Shown here piece after piece: positions 1-14,100 of a stretch of DNA of 64,000 nucleotides. The position numbers and the translations under genes are program-made. The DNA comes from Rhyacichthys aspro (Eukaryota > Chordata > Actinopteri > Gobiiformes > Rhyacichthyidae). The notes below the pieces were generated by a model. That model ran no database searches. It was given only the letters and a program-made list of their open reading frames with translations, and was not told the DNA's origin. The stretch covers positions 19,424,169 through 19,488,168 of the forward strand of contig CM072153.1 of NCBI GenBank assembly GCA_036850595.1, given 5' to 3'. Position 1 is the stretch's first letter. Each line of letters opens with the position of its first letter.

Positions 1-1962
1 GGGGAGTCATCAAAAGGCACTGGGATCTAAAACCAAATTACTGCCACAAGAATTGTAGGTTAAAAAACGCACTTATATAAAAGTAGTACAACCATCAATT
101 TCTAATAGTATGTGTACACAGTAATACTTTAACATGATGCTAAGTGGGGTTTATTGGCTCTGATTAATGAAAAAGAACCATCCAAATGACTTTAAAGCTA
201 TTTATTTAAAGCCACTGCGCTTCTCTGTCCTTCATTCTTAATTTAACAGCAGTATTATTCATCTAAATGAATAATTATTCATTGTGAGGCGGATTGATAC
301 TTATAAGTGATGAAAGTCCCATGTTTAATCAATTAGTTTGAGACGTAACTATTCTATATTTTACATTTTAAAAACAAACGCTGAAAAAATAAAATGTACC
401 CAGACTATAGCATCTGTAAATTCACTTTACTTTTTGCCCTTATTTGACCGATTCTTTTTGTTGAAAGTTTGAAAGTTGGACATAAGCAGTTGATGACTAT
501 TAACTCTGAGATATAAACTGTGTCTGACGTGACTTCTATGTTTAAAAAGCCTCTTGATTTGCTCTAAATGTCGGTCGATATCATTTTCTGCCGTCTGCTT
601 ATGCTTTGTGTTCAGAAATGCTCTAAAAAGCCCTGAGTTAGAGACAAAGAAAAAAGCATTTGCTCTGTTGTCTCGTCTGTTTACTCCGAGTTATTAACCT
701 TCAAATACAGAAGAACAACTCATTAAAACGCTTGAAGCTATTTCCAGAGAGTCAAGATAGGTGGGTTTTATTAATCTTCAATAGCCTGTCTTTATTTGTC
801 GATGTGTACACACGCAGCCATTACTGTTATTTAACCTCCGCATTTCATTTTTACGACAAACATTTTCCCGCGGGGCACGTCGACACAAGTTCAACCACAC
901 AACACAACGTTATTAAAGCGAGAAGCGCTTCCTGTTATCGCACGCGCAACACTTAGCACCCAGTTAAGAGCTATTTCAGGGACACCTTCTATTTCCTGCA
1001 GCAAACAGCGTGTCAGCACCTCTCGCCATTAGTGCTTCAGTCTGGTCCATTAAACGCTAACGAGCCGCAACGAGAATGGGCCGCCGCCGCGACAAATTAC
1101 ACAAATACCGCGGTAATCAGCTCCCAATGTGGGGCTCTTGACGTCGCAGTGAAAGACCAGGGAGGAGGTTGACATAATGAACGCAGAACGGGGGTAAGAA
1201 AGAAACAATCTGGGGTAATAAGGACAGGAGGACAATATGGGAAAGCGGTCGTGTACACAGCAACTTTAACTCAACATTTATTAGTAATACAGGCAATATG
1301 TCATAATTATTGAAAAAAATACCTTGATTAAAGCAGTAAATGATCAGATTAAGACTAGAATAGAAAAGGCTTGGATGTTTTTTCCATCAGAGTGTACATC
1401 TTATTAAGGGCAAAGTGCTGATGGTGGATTTTTCATGCATCAAATGACATTATATATTCTTTTTTGGCAGAAACGAAGATATTTTGTGACACTGAACACT
1501 AATTTTCAGCTTTTCACAAGTAATGCAACATAAATTAGCAGCATGTTGAATTTGATCTTTTATCAAGTTTGGAGCCTAGTGACACTTTAGCAGAGCATTA
1601 GTTGCAATGCTTTATTGCAAAGGGATCCATAAAGTATTATATTACATAATGTTGTGCTGGATTAAAAGATATTAAGCTCAGATAATTTAATAGTGATGGT
1701 CAGTTACAAGTCAATCAATACTGACATTCAGAAACCTGGCCATTTAGCTGTAAGATACTTAAAAATAAGCAGAAATAGGACATCTGTATGAGTTCCCTGA
1801 TATAAAATCACATACAGTAGATATATAGGCCTTTAACTGTACATCCCAGCTCATAATATATAATAACATGAATCAAGATTGTCAAAACTGCGGTGTTTAG
1901 TTAATTATGGAGGTCATACTGAAGGCTCAACACGTGGAAGTCCAGTCAGAAGAAGAAGTCAC
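1..1962 (-). other. cadps2 intron, 3' portion of window (partial)
   Basis: No exon with CAPS similarity is visible. Bases 830-1240 have a higher GC and CpG content than the flanks (for example CCGCCGCCGCGACAAA at 1081) and might be regulatory. The rest is AT-rich and I recognise no repeat in it. Confidence 0.6.
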
Positions 1963-2167
1963 CTACTGATGGGCGAGGCTGGTTTCTGGTTGGCCCCTCT
2001 GCAGTTGGTGGTCTTGTTCTGGAGCGGAGGAACCGGTTTATACGACTGTCCCGTGGCTCGGTACATGGCCTGGACCCACAGCACTCGGTCCTGTTCGTCA
2101 TCGCTGGCGAACATCACCAGCTCACCCTCCCGCACGGCGTTGAAAAACACCCGGCCGCCCTGCAGAC
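1963..2167 (-). CDS. cadps2: cadps2 exon (end of PH domain and post-PH linker)
   Basis: Completes the split Gly and encodes LQGGRVFFNAVREGELVMFA, SDDEQDRVLWVQAMYRATGQ and SYKPVPPLQNKTTN..., ending PASPIS plus two bases. The acceptor is GTGGTCGTCAG; the donor is AG followed by GTGACT. The final PH helix (DDEQDRVLWVQAMYRAT) is intact. The linker after YKPVPP is diverged, but the last residues PIS resemble the APISQFYAD junction of CAPS1, which supports this donor. The following exon is not in the window, so at least 1.96 kb of intron follows. Confidence 0.92.
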
Positions 2168-5100
2168 CTGACGACCACACGGAGAATGAATAAATATAAC
2201 AATGCCTGGTTGTTACGTTCTGAAATCAGTCGCCAGAGATACCAGGAATAAACCCTACACAAGGAATATTCACCTACAGCTGGTTAAAATGTGGTCCTGC
2301 AGCATTAGACAGACCTACCAGAAGGTTTTCAATAAAAGAGAGATGTAGGGAACACTCGGAGGTACCTGGCTGAGGGTCGCAGTAGTCCACTGTGTAGCCC
2401 TCCAGCTGCATCAGCTCCTGAGGCTCGGCCTTCTTCTCTCTGTAGCTGCACATGGCAAATGTGTACTGGCTCACCTGGAAGAACGACAGGTAAACGACAA
2501 TACACACTTTAATAGAAAGAAGGCGCTACAAAGGTTTAGCCGTCTGTCTTTTCAGGGCAAAAGCACGAGTAGGAAAGAGTAAACACAATTGTAAATGGAT
2601 GGCTACACATTCAGAATAATTGAGCTCACAAAGTCTGCTTCATTAAGTCTCCCAGCTTTTTAAGTGTGACTTCTACAGACCTTTAGACAGTCAAAAATAT
2701 AATACTGCACATTTTTGGTGCACATTTTTGGTGTTTATAACATTTCTTTATTTCATATTTCTATTTGAACACAGTTTAATTTACCTGAACAAGTACAAAA
2801 TATCTTCGTTTCCAGCGTTTCCAAACCCTCTGTCCGAGAGCGTAGAGATATCTGCAAAACACACACAAAAAAAAAAACACATTTCAAGAATAACTTTTGA
2901 CATTTCCAACTTTCACAGCTGAAAGAACCCAAAGCATATGCTTCATTTAAATATATTTTTTCCTGTTATGTCGCTCTCCTAATTTGATTTGAACCATTTC
3001 TCTTTGAATTAGTTTCTTAAGGAGTGACTTTCTTTGCACAAAAGATGAAATGAGGACAGGATTAGATCATGACTGATTAAACAATATGAAGCAATTTTGG
3101 AAGAAAAGTTTTTTTATTTTTGAACATGTACGAACCAACTTTAACATTGTTTTAAATTCAATTATAAAAAACTTTCAACTTTCAACTGAACTCTCAAAAT
3201 AATGTAAAAATCTGATCCACATTACACATTTGAAGCCATCTAGATCTATTTTTTTCTATTTTTATAACGGAGTAGTAAGGTATATGTATCTTCCCAACAA
3301 CAAGCTGCTTTTGCTGACTCAATAAATAAATGTCAAGAGACTTATGAATGTTCAGAAACAGTGTCCGGGACAGAGACGGAGCAGATGAGTCGATACGGGG
3401 AAACGTTTCCTTTGTGTCATTGTGTTGTTTGTGCTGCAGCTGTGCAGAGCGTCAACACCGTAATTGTCCCCCGCTCCAACGCCGCAAACTAAAAGCACAA
3501 AGTCATCCCGCGTCGGCAGCGGCTCATTGAGGAAGCGTTGAGGGGAGATGGAAGAATGACCAGCACGGCCTCTCAATCAATGGCTGCTCCCGGGCCTCCT
3601 GAAGCGTGGGACACAGGCAAGTGCAAGTGAGGAAAATCAATCGATGCTCAGACCTCTTTCTTCAGCCCTGCTGCCCGTTCTTAAAGAAAAGGCCTCCAGT
3701 CAAGGCTGCGGCGCGTCTGGACGGTAGAATCTGGGCCAGGCTGCGCGAGTCCGGGGTTAACACGTGGCAGCGCTCGCCGGCCACTTGTGAAAACCATTTA
3801 TCCGTGGGTTTGTCCGTTTGTCCGTGGTCCGTCTCGTTCGCCGCTGTGATGCAGGTCTGAGCGTCCTTTCAGAGAGCGAAGGCTGAGTTCACTGCAGGCT
3901 TTTACAGTCAGTGCTGTTTTACTGATCATTTGGCCATTAGCCCTTCACAGGCGCAAGAAAAACATTTATAACGTGTATGAAACCCTTTTTGTGATTTAAA
4001 AATACAAGCAATTTAAGAGCATGAAACATAGCCTCAAAGTCTGTTTGTGTTTTCTATATTGACATTACATGAGATAAGAATGGTTCAGTTACGGAAATTT
4101 AATCTAAACTTAAATCTATGAGAACATTTTTAAGGTTTATTTAAGGCAATGTCGCTCAAATCAGCTAAAAATAAAGTTTTATTCACGATTCACAGCTCAC
4201 ATTCTGGTCCCTTTTGGTTCAAATATTTCAAGCAGAAATGGGACATAATGGATATTTGTGAAATGATTGAAAGGAACTATCTGGAAATATTTAATTTGAT
4301 CTGGTTTTGCCACTGCTCAGATATATTTACTCAAAATCACAACAGAAGAAAGTTTGATTTATTGCTTGGAATTTCAAAATACTATTAAACATAAGATAAA
4401 ATCTGACAAATGAATAGGGTGCAATCAATCAGTAAGTTTTAAATTAAGGAGGATTAATCGAGGCGTGAGCACAGTCGGGGTAAGTTCTGTGTGTAAATGT
4501 ACTGTCTGTAAGAGCGTCAGGAAGTAAAACAAAAACAGAAATTACTCACTCAACTGTGTTTGTTAAAAATACACAATCAAGATTTATAGCTCTTCCTCTT
4601 TGCTTTAGCATATCTCCACCTTTATGAGAGTTATTATGTATTATCTGCTGTCAAACGCCAATAAATCTGAGCTGAAAAAGGAGCATCTAAAAAAAAATAA
4701 AGGACATATATTTTCTAAGTGTTGATTTACAAATGAGTCAAACCCTCCGCTGATGTTCATGTCTGGTCTCTGATGTTCCCTTGTCTCCTCCTCCTGGCTT
4801 CACATCTCTTCACAGAATCTGTTTTTGTCATTTTTTGATCTATTAGTCTTTAATTAAAGCAACAATTCAATTTAAATTCACGGCTTAAAAAAATCCTGCT
4901 AAACTTTGGCCCTGTCACTGATCATTTTTAGACCGACACTGTTTAAGTTGTGCTTTTTCCTCCAGTTTGACATCATTAATATGTGCATGTGTTGGCCTCT
5001 TATTTACTGACATTTTGTTTTGTTCGTGCCTCAAGTAAATGTAAAAAAAATAGACAGGATTTGTTATTAAAATTGTGCTGAATGAGCTGTTAATCAAGGA

Positions 5101-8100
5101 CCTGGCATTAAAATAACTGTCAAAAAGATGACTCCTGCAGCAGGTAAATGGCACTTTGTGAATTTATTTTAAATAATGAGAGCAAAGGTTTTAAATATAT
5201 GAACGAGAGCTGAAGATGGAGATGGAAAAGTGTTATTGGAGGACTAACACTGACCCCTAGTGGCTATTAGACGGAACTGCACCAGTCCAAAAATAAATGG
5301 CAGAATATCAAACCTGTTAGAGATGATATTGACCTATTATTAATTAAAAAATGAGAGCTTTAGAGTCAAATTCAACTGAAAAAAGTGAGATAAAATTGTT
5401 AAAAAATGCCTGCCCAACTCTTAATCTGCAGAGCATCTTTAGTTATATTTATATTATATTTATTTCTCCTGCAAAAACATTACCACTTGGTAAAAATGCA
5501 CTGGAACGTTATTATTATTATTTTTTATTATTTGTTATTATAATTTACTTCTAAAACTAATATATTTGCATCCACACCAATCTAGTATATTTGTTTAATA
5601 TTAACATGACTATTTATTATTTATTCATTATTTAAATAGTTTTATGTTTAGTTTTTTGAGTTTGAAGTGTTTTTATCTGAATGAGTTGGGCCTATGTTTA
5701 GCTTTAGCTGAAACTAAAAACTAACTCACCACGAGCTGCAGCTCTCCACGTGGTCTCTCCATCAAGATCTTGTGACTTTTTCATTTTTATTCGGCTCTTT
5801 AAAGTCATAAAAGAAGAAATTGTTGGGGGTTTTTTTAGTGGCTATGGGCTGTACACTTCCCCCAACTTTCATTTAATGTCCCGTCTGTGAACGACCACGT
5901 GTTCTCAGCTCAAGTCGAGGCAGATAGTTTCAAAATAAAACTCTGGTGCCATCTGCTGTTATAAAGAGAGAAGTGCAGGAAATGCCACTTTTTAACTACT
6001 TCTACTTAATATCATGAAGCATCCGCAGATATCAGTAACGTATTGATTATTGAGTGGTTTGCACCCCTTTCTACTTTACGAGCACTTTATTTTAATTTCC
6101 ACACGTTATGATTTTATGAGATATACAGTTTATTATGAAACGCTGCGTGTTTTATGTGATGTTATCGTTCTAATGTTTTGTAGCTGCATTGCACTTTAGC
6201 TCAAGACAAATTTCCCTCTGGAACAATAAAGTTGATTCATTAGAGACTGTAAATGGCCGATAGAAAATGAATGTTAGAATGGATGGCTTAAGTATTGGCC
6301 CTGCAGATAACTAGTTTTGTAGATTGTCCAGGGTTTACCCAACCTCAAAAGCACCAAAAGCAGAGGTTACAGTCTCCTTTGAGCCGTCACAGGAGTAAAT
6401 TTGTCTTTGTTACTGAGAATTTTTGCCAAACAGTATCAGTTTACATGAAGAAAAAGGTGAACGGAAACAGCAGCAACTTGATCAGCACTGACAGCGGGCG
6501 CTTTGAGTTTTTTCCAGCTTCTAGTTTCCTCAAAAGCCTTGAAAAATATGCACAAAAGTCTAATCCTACAGTCGGTACCGATAAGATACTGGCCTAAGAT
6601 CTGGAGAGGGTCCTCAAGCATTGCTCAGAGGCTGCATACTGCTTCTGTTTTTTCAGTTGCATTGGAAGATGGGAAAGGAAAATGCAAAAATGTAAATCCG
6701 GAGCAGGGCAAATAAACATACAAGGCTCCAAAATAAGTACTATGAATGAATGAATCCTTTTAACAACAAGAATAAAACCTGTAAACCTAACCTTCAGCTA
6801 AAAACGCCACATCAATTACAAAACTACAACCAGATTCATAAATAAAAAACATGCAAAACTTAAAAAACTATAAAGCTTTCTGTCCAGATAAAGAAAATCA
6901 GTTGTATTTCTTATATTCAACCAGAAGAGGGAGCTGTCCGTCTGCTCTGTGTCACAAATACTTCACAAATTGGCATCATTTGTATGCAATGTTGTACTTT
7001 TAATTTACTTCACGTTGTTTTTTACTCAAAGGGTGAAGAAGACAATGACGCGCAAACAAAGAGAGTGAGAAAATTGAGACGACAAGGAGAATAAAAGGCA
7101 GAAAAAACTGAACGCATATCATTTTATTATTATTTTATCGCCTGAAGCCCATATAAAATAGTAAGTAAAGCAGGGATTGAAGTGAAATATACTGGAGATG
7201 ATTAAAACTCACCCACTGTGCTTCATGTTGGGCGGTTTGTCCATACGAACGGCCAGTTTGATCTTCAGGTCTGTGTCCTGGCTGTTTTTGGGGACGACCA
7301 TCCGGTGGAACTCGGCCTGCTTTGGGCCGTTCGTGGTCGGGTTAAGGATCACCTGGAGGGTTCAGACGGGACAGAAAGGTTAAAGGTTGAACTAAACCCT
7401 CAACTTGAATGAATAGACACACATTATTCTTTAAAATCATTGCAGCATTGTCGATAAAAAAACTACTTTGGTGTTAATATACAATCTGTCTGGAATACTT
7501 AAATAACACTGTTAGTGCTCATCATTTAATTTTAGATGCATCCTGCGTCATTTTGTTTTGAAGGAATTAGAAGATGTTTATAAAGAGAAGAGACAGTGAC
7601 AGTTTCCTTGCTTTTAGTCGTTTGCTGAAGTGAGGATTAGAATAGACGTGTTTAGCCATTTTCCTGACACTAGTTGCTAGCTTTAAAGAGTAGTTTCATG
7701 GCTTGGTTTTTAGCATAACAGTAATTACAGGCTGCTCAATCACTTCTTCTCTGTCCACAGTAAAAAAAAAAAACAGCAAGCAACACCTGACAAACTTTAT
7801 AATTTGTGCTTTTCAAACTCTGCCCTTTTTCTGCCCTTTTTCTGCTAACGTTTGGCCGATGAGCTTTGGATTTGTGAACTCACCCGGCCCAGCTCCTTGT
7901 CCTCCAGAGCCAGGACCCCGGTGCTCTCTGTGAACAGCTTTACTTTGACTGAAGGCAAGGGATGGGTCGTGGTGAAGTCCCCCTGAGTCCCCCACCTGGA
8001 ATTACAAAGGAACAATCTGAGACACTCCACTGAATCTTCCCGACGGCTCTTTAAACTCTGCATTTGATATCAACCGAGAAACCTGCACTAATCCCACAGA

Positions 8101-11100
8101 CACCAGCAAATTCTTTTGGTATTTAGCCAAGAATTGTTGTCACTTGTTTGAATTCTATTACACTGTAAGTTCAGACAGATTTTTTGCTCTGTTTTTCCTC
8201 TAAATAGTTTCGTGGTCAAGAAAACACTGACTGAGATCTATTATGAGTGAGACTTTTGAGGAAAATCAAACTGTTTAAAGTGTGTACCCCTCTGGCCCAA
8301 AGCTGATCAGTCGCTGCGACCCCCAATGGGACCAAGTGGTAGAAGATAAATAAATAAATGAATGAGTGATTTACTATAAGATTGACAAACAAATGCGGCC
8401 CTTTGCAAAAGTTTTATGTGGCCCTCCAATACATTCAGAAGGTGATGGCATTACGTTTTATAGGTTAAGCCAGTTTTTGCTACAAAGATAAATAAAATAT
8501 GTTCAAATCCAGCTAAAACCTGTTGAAATCCACTAAAATCTGTTAAAATCTGGCTAAAACATGTTTGAATCCAACTAAAACCTGTTCAAATCTGACAAAA
8601 ACCTGTTAAAATCCAGCTAAAACCTGTTAAAATCCACTAAAATCTGTTCAAATCCATCTAAAACCTGTTAAAATCTGACAAAAACCTGTTCAAATCCATC
8701 TAAAACCTGTTTGAATCCAACTAAAACCTGTTCAAATCTGACAAAAACATGTTCAAATCCATCTAAAACCTGTTAAAAATCCATTAAAATCTGTTCAAAT
8801 CTGGCTAAAACATGTTTGAATCCAACTAAAACCTGTTCAAATCTGACAAAAACCTGTTCAAATCCATCTAAAACCTGTTAAAATCTGACAAAAACCTGTT
8901 CAAATCCATCTAAAACCTGTTTGCATCCAACTAAAACCTGTTCAAATCTGACAAAAACATGTTCAAATCCATCTAAAACCTGTTAAAAATCCATTAAAAT
9001 CTGTTCAAATCTGGCTAAAACATGTTTGAATCCAACTAAAACCTGTTCAAATCTGACAAAAACCTGTTCAAATCCATCTAAAACCTGTTACAATCCACTC
9101 AAATCTGTTAAAATCTGGCTGAAACATGTTTGACTCCAACTAAAACCTGTTCAAATCTGACAAAAACCTGTTCAAATCCATCTAAAACCTGTTCAAATCC
9201 AACTAAAACCCATTTCCATAAAAGGAGGAAAAATAATGTTGAAGAAACTTTTGTAAAACTTAAATAAAGATGAAACCTTCCATTCCAAATTTAAGGTTCT
9301 AAAGTCGTGTGGATGCTACATGAAAACAAATCCAATAAAATGCTTTTTGAAATGAAAACATATTAACCCGGACGTGGACAACCAGGTAAAAATGCATTTA
9401 AAAACCAAAAAAACCACTCTCATAAGCTGTTGCACAACTAAACAAGAAGTGATCCAAGGGGCTTCCTGTAAAATGAACACATCGGAGGATCGTTAGAGAC
9501 ACTGTCCTCCTCAATCTCAGCGTCTCAGAGTCTCATCTGTAAAAGCCGCTCTGCAGAAACATGCCATTTAAACCCTGAGCGTGCGGACGACGAGTGACCC
9601 CTTCGCTCGCGGATGAAAAGCCCAGCCGAGCGCCGGAGCGTTCACTTTTCCCAGTTTCCACGGCAACCTGCGTGAAGGTGCGCCGGGGTTTGGCCGCGGC
9701 GACACCGACAGCTCTGACCTGACGTATTAATGGCCCGAGAAGACGACGAGACTTTACATGATGACGGCTTTTAGTGCGGCTTTCATCTGAGGCTGTCACC
9801 GGCGACTCGACCTTGAGCGGCGTTAAATAAATACGTTCAATCTGCGGCAAAACAAGAGAAGAAGAAATGTGTGAAGGTGGTTTGATTTCACTCGAGACTG
9901 AAACGGAGCAGTAATGGACTTGGAATGACGAGAGCGAATTGTTCGGACGAATAAACTGGTGCGACTATAGCTCTTTGAAAGCTACGTTTGTGCTGATGTA
10001 GTGCAGAGGTTGAACAATCTGAGGGTCATGTGACAAGGTTGAGATATACACATTGTCTATTAGGTTAGATTTTACATTAGCAACCCTGTATATTATGGAA
10101 AATGAGTCTTTATGAACAGTAAGTCGTTTTTTTTACATGTTTTTTTCCTCTCCACATGCAAATATATTCGTCTAGTGCCTCTATACATTAAATGCCATGT
10201 GTTTTCCTTGACTCTGTGGACTTTTATGGACTTTTATGGACTTTTTACTTGTTGAATGTATATCTCAGTATCATGATAAACCTTTATTACAGCACTTTTT
10301 CTCTTTGTCTTGGGGTCTATTGCCCAAAGTAACTTAAACTGCACTTAGGTTTTATCTAATTGTGTCACTTGTCTATTTGATTTATTTTATTGACACTGCC
10401 TTTAATAAAATAAGTGTCTGATTGCTGGGTGAATCTGAATCTGAATCTATTTTTGTTCATAACAGCTTTGTTTTAAGCTCTCAGATTTCCAACAGAGAGA
10501 CGGATTGGTCCCATGGCCGTGTTACATTTCTTAATTTTACCAATAAATGCAGCCAGGAACACATAAAGACTCTCCACACACACAGCCCTGAGAGCTTTCC
10601 ATAAATTGCTGCAGAAAAAGAGGACTAAAAATAAAAGAGGCCTATTTCTGACTCAGCTGAGTGTTAACAAATGGTTCAGAGCCAAGAGTTAGATAGCAGT
10701 CACACACCCAATAAGAATTACCTGCAGCAGAATTATATAACTTCCTGATTTCTTACTTTTTGCACAATTGTCACACTTAAATGTTTCAGATACAAAAGAT
10801 AACTCATGTAAAAAACACAAAATGCAGTTTTTAAGAGATGATTTTATTTATTAAGGGAAAAAAGCTACACAAACCTACGTAATCCAATGAGACAAAGTAA
10901 TTGCCCCCCTTGTTAAATCATGAATTAGCAGATGAGAAACAAAGTAATTGACATCTATCAGTCTGGAAAGGGTTACAGAGCCATTTCTAAAGCTTTGGGA
11001 GCCATTATCCACAAATAGAGAAAATGGTGAACCTTCCCAAGAGTGGCCGGCCGACCAAAATTACCCAAAGAGCACAGAATAACTCATCCAAGAGGTCAAA

Positions 11101-14100
11101 AAGAGCACACAACAATATTTAAAGAACTGCAGGCCTCACTTGTCTCAGTTAAGGTCAGAGTTCATGATCCAACCAAGAGGACGGGGCAAAAACGGCATCC
11201 ATGACCGAGTTCCAAGGCAAAAACCACAAAAACATCAAGGCTCGTCTCACTTTTCTAAAATCTTGACGAATCTTGATGATCACCGAGACTTTTAGGACTA
11301 GATTCTGTTGAACTTTTTGGAATCTGGTAAAAAATCTGGAAAAAAAATCACATCAACAGCCAAATATGGTGGCGGTAGTGTGATGGTGCGAGGCTGTTTT
11401 GATCAGGTTTTTGCTCTTTAGCGATTAAAGTTGATTAGAAATTGACAGTAGACCGCCACAAAGAGGTGAGCGATTGCTTTGTTGATATAAAAATCACTGC
11501 ACATTCATGTTTTTACTTGAACGCTCAATACCGGACACACTCAATCACGTCTTGTTGGGCTCCAGTCTGGAGGGGAGTCGCAGCCGTCGGCCCACGCCTC
11601 ATAAACCTCTGTCCTCTTTAATTACGGTATCTTTTTAATCAAAAGGTCCACAGTGATTAAAGTGCTGCTGGCTGCGCTTCATCAGAGCGGTGGGACAGTG
11701 GTGTAATCACCGCTAATCATGTTGTCTTTGTAATTACCGCTAACTACGCCGTCATTAAACGTGTGTTATCGAAGCTGAGGCTAATTACGGAGAAGGTCAC
11801 GGGATTCCCGTCGACTGCTCGGGCGATGCGGGTGATGACGCGTTCCTTTAATTGGTTCTGTTTGGCGATTCGGCCCTTTAAGATAAATACGGCACTCGTC
11901 TGAAGCTGGAGCGTGCGAAAGGTTAGCCTCATTACAGAGCAGACCCCCGCTGGAGCTGGACGTCCAACACCGACCACGGGATAAGCATCAGCGCCGGGCA
12001 GAAACCAGCAAGAAAGATATATTTATAATAGATGTAGTGCACACTTTTCCACTCAGTGTGCAGTTTAGTTTTGTGTGGAAGTAAAATAAGCGGGAAATGG
12101 CTTTATGAAAGGATTTTAAATTGAGACCGAAGTGGGCAGCTTGGTGACTCATCTGATAAAGCACATGCCACATACTCGAGTTTATCAAGTTAAAACGAGA
12201 GTCCACTTGCTCAATTTCATTTCCCTCTTTCTCATTTCCCTCTTTCTCAAACAGGATGTAAAATGAAGCCTAAAATAAATCATCTCAATATCCATTTTTA
12301 TGCTAATTTGTAATACTGATGGGAATTTCTTCAGCCAGTATTCTTTTTTATTTTATTTTTTATTTAACCAGGACTATTGCACATGTCACAGAAAGGCCTG
12401 GTCCTGACCCGGGATCGAACCCAGGGGTGCTACACTTTCCTTCTTTCAGCCTTGTGCCCCATTTATGCTGCACAAGCCACGCAGCAAAAAGGAAAACATC
12501 ACTTTATTCTGCTTCCTTGTGTCATTCCTGGAGAGTTCTTCTTGTGACGGGTCCAAAAGTGATTGCATTTCCTGCTAAGCACACACTTAAAAATGATTTA
12601 ATGTCCGAGCAGTCCAACATTTATCCTCGACTTGATCCAATCCATACAAAACCAATCAGTGTTACTAACTCCTGACATCAGCAGGGCACCTTTTAGGATG
12701 AGGTAAGATGTAAAAGTCAGAATAAAAGGGACTGTTATTAAGCCTCAAGGAAAATTTTTAATATTAAAATGCAACCAAGAACAAAGCTTATTTCCGTAGC
12801 ACTTCACCGAGTTTTGCTGAATCAGTCCCGAGTTTGTCATTGAAGTTTGACGTCAATCTGAACTTACAATGTTTGAACTTCAGACTGATCCCTGGAAAAC
12901 CTCACATGAACAAATCTGGGTCCAAACAAGCCCCAAACTCTTGGTATTGGTCAAACATTACCTTCTCAGTCCATTCATATGAATCTGATTCGAGTAATCA
13001 TTACAGCAGCACTGACCTACAATTTACCTGAATACCACCGCTCCACCTATAATTTCAATCAAGCTGCTTCCACTCGGCGCAATTTAGGAGTCTTGTGTGA
13101 AAGTGAAAGAAGTGGAAAATGGCTTTGCACTCAAAAGTAAGAGCAGAGTCAAAGTATGAAAGCAGGCAGGACTGTAATCTCAAACCTGACTATTGGTTTG
13201 TGGTCAAAAAAACAAAAACAAACGCCTAAAACTGGCAACAACTTGAGGAACTCTTTCAAATCTAAGCAATATATTTCACCCCTCTTTGTACAATCAGTGA
13301 AGTATTGCAAACTGTAGAAGAATACAAAGCTTTCTGTTGTTTTTGACCAACAAAAAGAAAAAAGAAAAGTACTTTCTACTCTTTCTTTATGTAAACACTG
13401 TTCTAAATGAGTTGTCTCTGTAACATCTCTTTGTAAAGAAGGCCTACGACCATTTCGCTAACACCTACAAGAAAAAATCACTCAGTTTCAGCTGGAAAAT
13501 TATAAATAATGTAACGTCTAACTATGTGTAACTGGAGGGCCCCTTCTACATTATGTATGTATTGTCTAAAGCTGATTCTTAGAAAAAAATACTTTGACTT
13601 TATGTGATAAGAGTAAATCTAAAGGGCTAAAGTAAATTAATTATTTATTATTATGGCTTTGGCCTCTCTTTGCCATTAATAAACTGATATGTGTGATGTT
13701 TGTTTATCACATTATATTTATCTGTTGTGCAGCTACATTCAACTCTCATTCACAGTAAAAATACCCAGACAATAAAGCAGTGAACTCAGCGTATAGTGTA
13801 AATATATGAGCCTTTAAAGCCTGAGAGAAGAGAAAACTATTAGAGAAATGAAATGTGACCTCATAGACTAATTAGTTCACCCGTGAGGCCCATTAAATAC
13901 AAACACACACTAATGAACAGTATATATACTTGTTAAACAATGTATGAATTCATTTATACATTTGTGTGTCTATCATTGCACTGAATATCTTTTTAAAACT
14001 GCTGTTGAAGTTAGTTTGAGGGACTTTAAGGTGTGAAAACTGAAGCATGAGTTTTCCTAGATAGCAGCTTTACCTTTAGTTACTTTAGTTGAAAAGACAT

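Noticed and set aside
8500..9210. Possible CRISPR array (regular short repeats)
   Set aside because: Repeats are contiguous and degenerate, without unique spacers. The context is a vertebrate intron with flanking transposon-like sequence; there are no cas genes.
9533..9850. 105-codon minus-strand frame as an extra cadps2 exon
   Set aside because: The flanking exons at 7884-7995 and 14790-14911 already join in phase to give SRPQWGTQGDF; no CAPS similarity in this frame.
12400..12475. tRNA gene (GGATCGAACCC box)
   Set aside because: Only a B-box-like string is present, with no acceptor or anticodon arms. It is better explained as a retroposon fragment.
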